From: Hyalella azteca
Taxonomy: Eukaryota > Arthropoda > Malacostraca > Amphipoda > Hyalellidae
DNA length: 64,000 bases
Assembly: GCF_000764305.2 (NCBI RefSeq)
Contig: NW_025932824.1
Span: 1-64,000 of the forward strand
Direction: 5' to 3'
Every line of letters starts with the position of its first letter. Positions within the stretch are counted from its first letter, which is position 1. The notes under the pieces are model-generated. The model made no database searches. It worked only from the letters and a program-made list of their open reading frames with translations, and was not told the origin of the DNA. The translations under genes were made by a program, and so were the position numbers. Shown in pieces: positions 22,149 through 33,384 of the stretch.

Positions 22149-22339
22149 GACGTAACTTGACTTGTACACGATCTGTGATTGGTTGAAGCTTGTTGGCAGG
22201 CTGCCCCAAGCAATGTGGGTGATGTGGGGAGCCTTTTTTACTCCCATTTTAATTACCATATATGGTAACTTACCCGCAAAAAGGTTAAAAGAAGTGTTGT
22301 AAATAATATACGTTTAAAAATTACTTTCTAAAGACAACT

Positions 22340-22857
22340 CTTCTGAAGAATCCAGTGTCTCCAAAGTTACAGATGTACAATGAATTTCTCATTTTATTTT
22401 CGAATATTAAAAAAATTAATTTTTCAATTTTTTAATATATAAAAAATTGTTTATTATGTCAATTGATTCATGCATTGCCTCCGACTTCACACAAGTGTGC
22501 GAAATTTCAGATCAATTGGACAGGTAAAAGTGAGTCAAATATCAGTTATACCTATAAGATTTCTAGCTTACAAAATTACTTTTTCATGTTTTTTAATATC
22601 AAAAAAATTAAATTTTAAAATAATTTATATTGTCATTCGATTCATGCATAGAACGCCTCCCACACTCGCCATTCCAACAAAAAGGGAATTAATTTCATTA
22701 ATTAAAAACAGGGAATGGTTTCATGTCAATGATCAGGGCCCCGACCTTAACGCCTCTGATGGTGGCCTACACCGATTTATGCATTGTCTCCAACTTCACG
22801 CAAGTGTGCAAAATTTCAGTAGAAGTGTGTTAAATTTCGATTGGGTCTATAAGATTT
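22340..22857 (+). repeat. Dispersed AT-rich repeat interrupted by a LINE (left part)
   Basis: The order of blocks (GTCTCCAAAGTTACAGATGT, TTGATTCATGCATTGCCTCC, CAATTGGACAGGTAAAAGTG, TATAAGATTT) recurs at 31030-31290. A related block at 22770-22857 repeats it in diverged form. The repeat resumes after the LINE at 23713-23765 with GGCAGACAGACAG and (CAAA)n, as in the other copy. Confidence 0.7.
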
Positions 22858-23712
22858 CAGGCCCAGTCGGCTCTAAATCAACAAGCTTTGAAATACAAGA
22901 AGAAGAGGTTCTCAAGCGCCTTATCGCTGTAAATCCAAACAAGTCATGTGGACCAGACGGCTTCCACCCCAGATTACTCAAAGAGTTAGCAATTGTCCTA
23001 GCCGGCCCTCTGACGTCACTTTTTCGAAAAACTTTGAACGAAGGAATGTTGCCGGTTGACTGGAAAGAAGCTCAAGTGACACCATTGTTCAAAAAAGGTG
23101 ACAAAAGCTGCCCGGGCAACTATCGCCCTGTCAGTTTGACAAGTGTCGTTTGCAAGGTAATGGAATCTGTTGTGAGGGATCGATTGATAGATCATTTGAC
23201 TGCTAATAATCTCCTATCAGACTGTCAACATGGCTTTATTGCCGGGAGATCCTGCACCACGTCTAACCTCTTGTCGACTCTGAACGAATGGACCCGCTTT
23301 CTGGACGAAAGGGAGCCAGTAGATGCAGTGTACCTCGATTTTGCCAAGGCATTTGACAGTGTCCCACATGAGCGGTTGTTGTGCAAATTGAAGTCTTTGG
23401 GAATTGAGAGTAATGTACTCAAATGGATCAGAGATTTTCTAGTAGAGAGGCGACAACGTGTCAGTATTAATGGGTCCGTATCAGACTGGGCTTCAGTGCG
23501 CAGCGGCGTGCCACAAGGAAGCGTTCTCGGGCCTATTCTATTCGTTGCGTTTATAAACGATCTGCCAGAAGCTGTGTCTAGCGTTTGCTCGATGTATGCT
23601 GACGACACAAAAAAGGCCGGATCCCTTGTGAATCAAGTCACGAAAAGTTCAAGAATCGGCAACAGGCCATAGGCCTATTTCTTCAACGCCGACGCTTCTA
23701 TTCTATTCTATT
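22858..23712 (+). mobile_element. Truncated jockey/CR1-type LINE flanked by TAAGATTT target duplication
   Basis: The open frame here encodes reverse-transcriptase fingers and palm: NKSCGPDGFHPRLLKELA, a GNYRPVSLTS block, YLDFAKAFDSVPHERLL, SGVPQGSVLGPILF and MYADD. The catalytic YADD is intact, but within four residues the element jumps to its 3' UTR (GATCCCTTGTGAATCAAGTC), so the thumb and C-terminal parts are deleted. It ends in (TTCTA)n. TAAGATTT occurs just before and just after, as expected of a target-site duplication. The first ~130 codons of the 400-codon frame that starts at 22470 are target repeat, not LINE. Non-autonomous. Confidence 0.85.
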
Positions 23713-23765
23713 CTAAGATTTGTGGCAGACAGACAGTCGACAGACAAACAAACAAACAACAAGAA

Positions 23766-26533
23766 GTGAAGTTAAAGGGAAGTATTGTAAAAAGGGCAAA
23801 GACGGCTCCGGGCATTTCCACTAACTCAATAAACTTTCATCGTCTGTTACTTTGTCTGACTTACACACTGATATTCGATTAATAATTGATTATACGAGAG
23901 GTGCGGCACTTAAGGCTAATTGGTCCTTTACTCATATCTCATGAATGAACATGAATGACTTGAGAACTTGTCTGGATAGTTTTTGCCACTTTGAGCTAAT
24001 TGTATTGTGAATGAGGGGCTCCGTACATTGGGCTCCGGAATATTTCATTGAAATGGTCTCAGTATGAGGAAAAAATATGATTATTTGATTAATTAAATAC
24101 TGTGCGTGCAAATCAGCGGGAATTAATTCGGGGAAAAAATTTCTCTCTTGCAGTCCGATGTATTTTCTTGTATTCCAGGAGGCGGTATTTTGTACAGGCA
24201 TTGTTAACAAGAGCGAGCACCTGATTACTTTAAAAGTAGGCAAAGTGTTCTATAAGTAGCGCGAGAAATTGTAACATCGATTAGCAAACTACGTATAGAT
24301 ATGAGACTGGCCAATAGTGATGAGTTAATTGGTTCCGAGCCGCAAGGATATTTTTATTGGTAAATAATTTGCGTGCAAAACTGTCTGAACAACCGCAATT
24401 TCTAAATCATGCGCATAAATAGTTTTCACTGCATTTTTACTCACGCGAACAATTATCTATCGATGTTCATATGAATTCCGGTTTCTGAAATGAGCCGAGA
24501 GAAGTCGTACAGGTGATCCATGTTCTTTAATTAATGTTTTTGCGAAAGGATTCTAAAACATTAACGATTTCAAACTTCATCAATTTCAGTGCGAATGGTA
24601 ACTACCATGAGAACTCGAAACAGCAGGGAGCCTTAATATTGAATGTAGAGATGATTGCTTTTCTCGCTGAACTCGGACAAAGAAAAAGCACAATTGGCAT
24701 AATAAAACGCAGCTGAAAATCCAGAAAAATCTTAAATGTATATTATTTCTAACAAATAAACGTGATCCTGATAGAATGATGTGCGATGGCTGTACATGGG
24801 CCTTGCAAAGCAGGGTATGATGCATTCATTGAATCTGCCATGTGAACGAACTACCAGAAGATAAAAAAATGTTCGCCTTCCCTTAATGCATCATCAGGAA
24901 TTAAGTATCATGCAGCAACAATTTCCAACAGCGTCAAATGCATAAATAACGAGCGTTGACGAGCTGCTCGGAGAGCAATTCATGCGTATTATCCTTCCAT
25001 CGCGCCTGGCGCACCACAGATCAGCGAGTGAGGCAAGCATTCTGGCTGCGACAGGGGCAGAGCCGGGGCATGGCGTAAAAGGTTAGGCCAGATGCGCTAC
25101 TGTCCGTGGACTGTGCGGTGGGATTACGCAGTGGCTGTGACTGAACGGCGCTGTTGTGTGGGGGGCGCTCTTTCTCAAAAATCGCGAAGAGGCCAGGCTG
25201 TGTTTAACACCATCTCGATGCTGTTTGGCCACGGCTGTTGTTTTGGCGGCTTGATGCTATTTGGCTCACTGATTCACTTCCATGAAAGGAAATGGCACTT
25301 AAGGCTTTAAGCACTTGATCGTACTGGTTACTATGCCCTCTAGCAATATTACGCTCGGAAAGGAATAAGTACTGAATTGTAGACATGGGCTTTGATACCT
25401 CTAGCATGCATCCCCATCAATTAAATGATAAACTTCCGTAACTGTATGGCGTATGCGAACCCTACGGAATCATGCAAACCCAACTAGATAGAAATGCTAT
25501 TATACAACAGCCACATGGTAAATTCCCGGAATGCATCTCTCCGCGGTATTCCTGTGATCAGATATTCGCCTTATCAGCACCTTCAGACTGTTCAGAGCTC
25601 CACAATACAGGCTCTCAGGCCCAACGGCCGTCCTCGAGGTCGACCTGTGGCTTTAAGTCTACCCAGTGTAGACACCCCGAAAAGAAGAAGAAGATGCTCC
25701 TCATGAAGAAGATGCATGCTCCTCAGCTCTCGGCATGTTAAATATTCTCGTTTTGCCCGGTCGAGGTTCAACAACAACTTTGCAACGCTCGGCCACTTAT
25801 GGTTCATTTTTGCGCTGATTTTAAGTTACGTTGACCTTTTATTTATCAATTGAATTTTCATTCTCTTTTGCTCAGAATTAGGTCTTTCTATTGGATAGTA
25901 TTAATATTATTATTGTATTTTCTGAAATTTTTGAAGAGTTGAAATGATTGCATAGCCAGTATAAGTCATGATTGCATCATAATGAAGCCTGTTTTGGAAT
26001 TGTTGTGTGAGGGAAAAATATGCAAAATTTTCATAGTAATCTACTCTATATTTTAATTAGGTAATTTCTTATGTATTAATTCATGCTGGTATCCACACTC
26101 AGGATGATGTATGTTTTTGGTGAATTTTCCCGCGCATTTTCACTTTTTTAAGCTATTGCTGTGCACAGTTGGCGCAATGTACTAATGAAAATTGATTCTC
26201 TTCGCGCACCGGCGCACGTGTTTGCGCAATCCCGGCCATCAATTCTACGTCGCGCTGCCGCGCACGAGCAGTTTGTGGAGGCAGACGTAATACTCACATT
26301 ACTCAGTACAGTATGCCTTTAATTAGCCTATCTTTCAATAATATATGATTTTTCTTGATACGGAAATTTGGTGAATGAGAAATCTAGAACTTTATTTTAG
26401 AAGAAATTTTCTCCAAAGTCATATGCATAGTGACAAACCACAAATTTTTTAGAATCAGTTCATTTTGTATTTCCTCATTTACTCATGATTTAAACCCATT
26501 TCTTAAGTATGATAATTCAGGTATCCAGGATAC
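23766..26533. other. Long stretch with no gene that I can support
   Basis: AT-rich, with a more G/C-rich island at about 24980-25280. Frames of 60-103 codons occur on both strands but lack domains. One weak exon-like signal is an acceptor ATCAATTTCAG (~24594) followed by 40 codons to a TGA at 24714. A GRPRGRP peptide in a 70-codon frame (25494-25706) resembles an AT-hook but is isolated. Confidence 0.35.
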
Positions 26534-26683
26534 TTTACTGGTCTACATATAGGACTCAAAAATGAACTTGAGGGAGAGTCTAAAAAACTCTCTGCTTTGC
26601 CACTATGCTTTACTTGTCTACTTATAGGACTCAAAAATGAACTTGAGGGAGAGTCTAAAAAACTCTCTGCTTTGCCACTATGG
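26534..26683 (+). repeat. 75-bp tandem duplication with internal hairpin
   Basis: Two units share ATAGGACTCAAAAATGAACT and GCTTTGCCACTATG. Each contains GAGAGTCTAAAAAACTCTC, a short perfect stem. A related degenerate block (AACTTGAGGAAGGGCAACT..TTTGCCACTATA) is found at about 31310. Confidence 0.9.
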
Positions 26684-27934
26684 TCATATGGCAACACTGA
26701 ACTGTGAACACCGTCTGTTAACATTTCGTATGTATAATAGCCGCAGTTTACGATTACCTAGATGTTCCGTATCCGACAAGGCGGACAAGCGGAAGAGTCA
26801 GAAGTAACCTGGACATGTCTTACATTTTATTATTGTCAGTTTGACTCGCGTAGTCAATATACTTGCGTATTTTGTCAACTAAAATAGTAGAACTATTTTA
26901 GCTTTCTAAAGTACGGTGCATGGCGCATTTCTTTTTACCAGCATAGTACGGCGCACCACGCCACTGTGCAGAGAGTGAATGAAGATTTAAAGACCTACGG
27001 CGATGCATTATTGGCAAAATTTTTGCCTTCAGAAGATCTTGCCGACACATTTAGATTGAAATTCTTGCATTTAATATATTTCTCAGTCTTCAGCCAACTA
27101 TTTAGAAAAAAAGTAAGGTTTCCGGTACGTTGGATGGATTACGATGCAGCGAAGCTTGTCCGGAAATCAGTTGCGATGAGTTCCCGCAAAAAATGTAAAC
27201 AACATTTTTTTGATTGCGTAGTTTTGGTCGCATTAGAGCGGTCAGACTGCTTTATTACTTGTTCAGTTGACACTTGCTGTACAACTGGACTGTTTTTAGG
27301 GTAAAATTAGTTATTTGGGGTAACACATGCATGCAACCTTGTAATAAGTTTGTGGCTTGTAAATAGTTCGTCATTACTCAGCGTAAGTGGCTTTTCATTA
27401 AAAATTACCCGGCGACGCATCTTTAAAATGGCCGGCGACGCTTTGGGATTGAAAATCCATATATTGCCGACGCTGCATCCACCCTCTGCATAGTGGGCAC
27501 TGCGCAGGTCGTTGAAATGACAAAATAAATTCCCGCGCACCTGGCACATCTTCCTGACCATGGGCTGGTATCCAAGATAGCTAGCCTACTTGCTGGTCTA
27601 GTTTAGACTTTAGACTTTATGGCTAAACAGTAAACACTAAACCCACTTATAAAGTTGTAAGTTATACAATCAAAATTCAAACAGGCTAATAGGTTAGGGA
27701 CAGCTGATCACAGTCATCCAACACTTTGTAGAAATGTTGTAGTTGTAGGCTAGCAGCAAAACTAAAAATAGTGGTGAAAAGTTCAACATTTTTACTATTT
27801 ATGTAGCATGCCATAAAGTAAGTTAAGAAATCATACATCTACATGATGGTATGGGTACCTCTAAAAAATCCCTGAAAAAAAGTGTGATAAGTGAGATTTT
27901 GGAAAAGTACCTCTGCAAAGGTCTATAGCAGAAA
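26684..27934. other. No firm gene; weak exon-like segment 26972-27112 (+)
   Basis: 26972-27112 is bounded by CACTGTGCAG and AAAAAA|GTAAGG and is open for 47 codons in phase 0 (RVNEDLKTYGDALLAKFLPS, then ..FRLKFLHLIYFSVFSQLF). The composition is plausible but no partner exon or family was recognised. A minus-strand frame at 27307-27561 is likewise unassigned. Confidence 0.25.
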
Positions 27935-28383
27935 TGTTAGGTCATGATGTCATTAGTGACCCTTATGTCACCTTCTGTGATGTCGCTACTTGTGGGTCAC
28001 CGCATATATAAGCTCAGTGAGCGGTGAGCCGACTGCCAGTCAGTCTTTGTCTTAGAAGAGTCTTAGGCAGACAGCCTTCAGCTGCAGGCATGCAGTTAAC
28101 TCTAGACGCACTAACACCTTCTTAGAGTCCGGCACTCAAACCAACACGCAGTCGCAGTGTTGTTAAACTCTATCTACTGTATCCTGTAACTTCTACCTAG
28201 TGTATCCTGTAAACCTATCTCTAATATTTACGCTTAGATAAGATACACGACTTGTTATTATCCTTCCCAGGCCAATGAATATTTAATATGTTATTTGGAC
28301 ATTAATCAAACAAACCAATACCCCTCAGGTTTTACTACTATTGAATATTGATTAGTAGATCAGATAATTCTCCAGATCTGACA
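27935..28383 (+). mobile_element. Candidate solo LTR with core promoter
   Basis: The segment starts TGTTAGGTCATGATG and ends GATCTGACA, and GAAA flanks both sides (27931-27934 and 28384-28387), as a solo LTR with a 4-bp duplication would. Inside are TATATAA (28005-28011) and an arthropod-type initiator TCAGTC (28040-28045) about 35 bp on, followed by a leader-like Ser/Pro-free stretch. No second LTR, primer-binding site or internal genes are adjacent. The short duplication could be chance. Confidence 0.4.
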
Positions 28384-28387
28384 GAAA

Positions 28388-28904
28388 AAATGTTTGCCAT
28401 ATTAAAAAAATTTGTTTAATTAGAAGTTACACACTGACAGTCTGACACAGGTGTTGGTTATTGACAGAATTTGCATAGCTCATTCAAAAAGTGATGGCTG
28501 TCACTAACATATTCCTTTCTATTTCAGGTCTGTTATTTACAATCTTTTTTTTGTTATAGTGAAATCACTTGACTTGATTAAAATTGTACAAAATTAAAAG
28601 CCATCCTGTAAGCTTATAGATATAGAAGAATTGCTATATATATTGTAATATGGCTACTGATATGAGGCTTGCAGTGGAGTGTGGACAAGGTCTTACCATC
28701 TTTGTCAATGCTCAGTGGCATGCCCATCACAGTCCATGACTCCATGTATATGGTAATATCATATCAATAATACAGAAATGAATGGATAAGGTAAGATCAT
28801 ATCAATAAAGAAAAAATAAGTAAAAATCACAGAAAATGTCATTTATTTTACATCTACATCACTTACAAAGGAAGAGGAGGACAGCAGAGTACTGTTGATG
28901 AGTA
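28388..28904. other. No gene recognised
   Basis: AT-rich sequence between the candidate LTR and the TA-flanked transposon. No repeat was noticed. Confidence 0.3.
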
Positions 28905-30629
28905 GGGTAAATACACCATATTCTGACACTGTGGGTAATTCAGACACCCCTCAACTTTTTTCTTTATATTAAGCTTGGTCTTAGTTCCACTCATGCGTAG
29001 ATGGTTGAAATAGTGATGTCATACTATTGCGCGAAAGATTTCCACAAAACACTAGGTCTAGCGGAAAATGGTAAGATCTGCAGAGCGTAAGTCCAAGTCA
29101 GCTTAGTGAGAACATCGAAACATGCATGAAAGTTGATAGCTGACCTTGCTTTATGTTTACTAAATAGTGATAAACTGTTTGTGTAGAAAGAATATTATGG
29201 TTTGAGACTTTTAAATAAGTCTGTGAATATATTATGAATCCTTTAAGTATACTTGTTGTAATGGGTTGTTTTTATTAGTTAAGCGAGGGAAGGTATTCAA
29301 GGTTCTTTAAGACTCGAAAGGGTTAAATAAAAGATGGCCTCCCAACTCCCCTTATAGCCATCCCTGTCCACCAGGTGTTTTTCTCTTTTTTGTTCGACTT
29401 TATTTAATTCTAATACAAACTTCATTATAAAGGGACTTAAAATTTAAACCTAAGAGAGAACTCTAAATCAAAAACCTAACCAACTACTGGATGACTGTTT
29501 AGCCATTAACTGGGGAACTGGGTAACCAGATAACTGTTTAACTAGGCAAATGGGCTACCGGACAACTAGCAACCAGGCAACTGTACAACCGGAAAAATGG
29601 ACTACCGGACAACCGGGCAAACGGAAAACTGGCAACTGTACAACCATACAAACGGGGCATGGGTCACTTATTTGAAGTACTTGAAGATGCTTCTGTAAAA
29701 TATTTACATTATCAACACCTAACACACTATTATTAAACACAACATCAATACAAACTTCAAAACATATATGCACAATAAACTATCAAGCAGGATAACAGAT
29801 AAATATATTTCTAATCTATAACGGTATTCTCAAAAACACGACATTAAAATCTTTACCACTGAATATATGAGCAGTGATTTAAAAAGGTACCTATATCTTG
29901 GCAACTACTACTCACCAACCACAGGCAGTAGTGTGAGTATGATATGATGGCGGAGAGGAGATTTGGAATTTTAATCAATCACCACTGACACATAAAATAA
30001 TGGTCTGCAAAAAGGGCAAAGAGAATGAGATGGAGAGCACTGACAACATAAATATTGATGTTTACCATGAATTTCAAGATTCTAAAAACAACTACATTAA
30101 CTCGGAACTGGGGGAGCGTTACTTCCCCAAGTGGGAGCAAGGTAACCACCACTCTCCAGCAGTAAGAGTGACAGCCCATAACATTGTATTTGCTGATTTT
30201 TAGTGGTAAATGAATTAATGGATAGATGGTTTTAGACTTAATTTACCACTTGAAGACGGTAAATAAAGAGACGGTTTAGACACATAAAAACTAATTCCGG
30301 CACAGGGTGTTGGAATTACGACACACACTGTCACACAGGGTGTCAGAATTACAAATTATGATTTTGAAGCACTGTTGGAATTAGTCTCACAATATGCCAC
30401 ATTTAGTCACACACAGTGTCGGAATTCAGCGATTTTGTAGATTTGAATTCTAAAGGCTTTTAAATGAATATGGCAACAGTTTGTGATGTTTCATCATTGC
30501 TGGCGCATAGTGTGGTGTTTTGAGAGTGACGTAAACCAATCAGAACTCAAGTTGCTCATACGGTGATCTATTTATAGCCATTTATTTCTTGCTATGACCT
30601 TAAGGTGTCGGAATATGGTGTGTTTACCC
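28905..30629 (+). mobile_element. TA-flanked inverted-repeat DNA transposon, 1.7 kb, non-autonomous
   Basis: Left end GGGTAAATACACCATATTCT and right end the reverse complement of GGGTAAACACACCATATTCC match at about 23 of 25 positions. TA borders both ends (28903-28904, 30630-30631). Subterminal blocks (the GCGCCAGCAA..TGTTGCCATATT..ATTTAAAAGCCTT segment) match, in opposite orientation, the element at 50607-51476. No transposase frame. 29480-29660 is a degenerate run of short AACCGGGCAACTG-like units. A TA target and terminal repeats fit Tc1/mariner/pogo-type elements, but the superfamily is inference. Confidence 0.8.
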
Positions 30630-30631
30630 TA

Positions 30632-33384
30632 CACTCTGTCTGCTTCAAATTTTTTAAAATTAAGTTTTATTCAATTTTCCCTTATTACCTCAGTCCCAGG
30701 GCCTTGGCAGTGGTAATTTGGGAGGCTTTTATTTTGCATCTGGCACCTTACAAATAGCATATGGAATTTTTTTTGGAGATGCCATACAATACTGTAGCCC
30801 TTGCAAAGAGCTTTAAAATAAGCCTAAACTTGTAAATGAAATGTTTCATGGTTAGAAGTTATTAATGAAAAACCCTCAAAACCTTCCGTTATAACCCTAT
30901 TTGACGGTATTGAAGTCAAAATTGAGAAGAATATGTGTTGGTCCTCATCTTACAAATTAAATAATATTAATGGGCATCAAGCCCTCTTACAAGAAAAGCA
31001 AAATTATGCGTTTAAATATTAATTTTTAAAGAAAATGCTCCTAAAGAGGTCAGTGTTTCCAATGTTACACATCTTTAATGAATTTCCTATTTTGTTTTTA
31101 AATATTTGACTAAAATTGTTTTTTAATTTTTATTAATTTCTAAAAAATTTTTAAATTTATTTATTCTGTCAATTGATTCCAGCATTGTCTCCAACATTAT
31201 GCAAATGTGCAAAATTTCTGATCAATTGGACAGGTAGAAGTGTGTCAAATATTGATTATAAGATTTGTAGCAGACAAACAAACAAACAAGTGATGTGTTG
31301 TTAAAAATTAACTTGAGGAAGGGCAACTAAAAATGTTTTCCTTTGCCACTATAACTTTCCAAAAATTGCAAGGTAAAACAATTGATTCACAGGTGATTTT
31401 CAAGTAATATAACATTTTCCTTATTATTCTGTATTCACTGAGAAAAAATAGGAGAAGAGCCATAGGAATGTGTGAAACTGTTCACAATCACCAGCATTTT
31501 TATCTCATTTGCTGGGGGCTTCTGCCCTATTTTCCAGTTTGGAGTATCATTAAAATACTAAAAGAATTTCTAAAATTTTTGGCTCAGTTGGAGTTAATCC
31601 AGAAATTATATTTTTTGTCCATCATAGTGGCAGGACAGACATGAAATACTTTCAATTGGCAGCAATCATTGGAACTTGGAAGCACAATTGGTACAGCAAT
31701 ATTCCAAATTTATTGAAAATTTGCAGTTTGAAAACCACAATGTTCTAGTAATGAGTAAGAATTTTCCAAAGTTCTGTGTAGCTTACTAGTGATCTAGCAT
31801 GAAACGGAGCTGCAAAATTATCTTTTATGTATCCCTCATTCCATAGTCAGCCACTCCTTTTAATCCGGGGCTGAAATTTCAAATTTGGAGTGGCTCTCCA
31901 CGAAACTGTGCCTGTACAGGAAACTATTGATATTTCATGTTTCCTCATTGAAGAAGTATGATAAAAAACTGTTTCTTGTGCACTTTGTGGCAAAGATGGA
32001 CTATTAGGCATAAGCCACCTGTCAAGGAGACAAAAAATGCCCATGTGTTGTGGACACTTTCATTCATTTCTATGGCATTTGCCCATATATTCCAGAATAT
32101 ATATATATCCAATTTCTCTATAAAATTAAAATATGGCACATTTTTGGCTATTTGCCCAAAAAATCATTTTTACCCCCAACTTTTGGAAAATTCTGCCCAA
32201 CACAGCCAAGCAAGTAAACAAGAGAAACCATTCAGTAAACCAGATGGAGTGATTATAATTGAAATTCCTTTTTTCATTTCCAAATATTAGTTGACTAATT
32301 TATGCTGCCAGTAAACCATAGAGATGCATAGGAAAGACCTGCTGTGCATCTAAAACACAATCTGCTGGTCCACCATTTTGGTGCTTTGTTCTGCTCCACC
32401 CATGGATTTGAACATACCACCATTGAAAATTATCTATTTTACAAGCTAATCTAAACCACAGCTTTTTAACACAATAGAAACAGCTTTATATCTATTTTTT
32501 GATAATCAAACCCTACAAATCTTAGTTCTGACCAATATTGGGCAATTTTTAGTGGTGAGTGTTGAGTCAAGTTCATTATTTGCACTTGACAATTTCCTAA
32601 GAAACTAAAAATATATTATCTTATTAAGCGTAGTTATACATCCTAAAAAGCAGAAACTACATTACAAACACCAGGATATTTGGCCTTCTGCCCCCACCTC
32701 TCCCTCTGCTCATCACTCCACTCTGCTCCTCACTCCACTGCTCATCAGGACTATACTCTTATCCTTCTCCTTCCTCATTTAGCCTCCACACATTCTCCAA
32801 ATACCTCTGTACACTCTCAATCATAGCCACAGTTCCACCCCTCATAAAAACCTACAATTATCACAATTCACACCTCACTTGTTCTCTCATCCCTTTTGCC
32901 ATTACTCTCATTCCCCCCTTATTCATGATCACCTCAAAATTATTGCTCATTGTTTTCTCTCAAATGCCCCACATTCTACCATCAAGTGCACCAAAGTTTC
33001 CTTCTCACCCCATTCACACCCAGTGCTGCTACTCTCACTCAAAGATGGACAAACCAGAAAAGTAATGTATTTAACGTGCAGGAGTGATGAACTTCTTGCT
33101 GACATTGATATTCTCATTATCTGTAACTATCTTTCTCCTGATATGTAGTAGAAATGATAAAGCATTCTTGAATTCAGTTCAACATTGTTCCGCATATACC
33201 AGTATATGACTATTTTCTCTATTGCTCAGTGCTATTTATTTGTAATCCACTCTGACCTAATGTTCATTTTTTTCAGAAAAGAGCTACCTATTATATCAAA
33301 GTTGAATTTTGAGTCCATGTACCCTATTAATTCTTTAAAAAGTTTGATTTTGATTGATTCTTGGAATAGAAAGTTTCCAGTGTT
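30632..33384. other. Upstream region of the SLC36 gene; repeat copy at 31030-31290
   Basis: 31030-31290 is the second copy of the dispersed repeat seen at 22340, complete with (CAAA)n. 32690-32890 is strikingly C/T-rich. At 33265-33280 a run of T before CAG, and at 33378-33380 another CAG acceptor, suggest that 5' untranslated exons splice close to the SLC36 start. No other gene is visible. Confidence 0.4.

Noticed and set aside
22470..22857. N-terminal ~130 residues of the 400-codon reverse-transcriptase frame
   Set aside because: They belong to an AT-rich dispersed repeat that happens to be open; the LINE starts after TAAGATTT.
25494..25706. AT-hook-like GRPRGRP peptide
   Set aside because: A single short motif in a frame with no other support.
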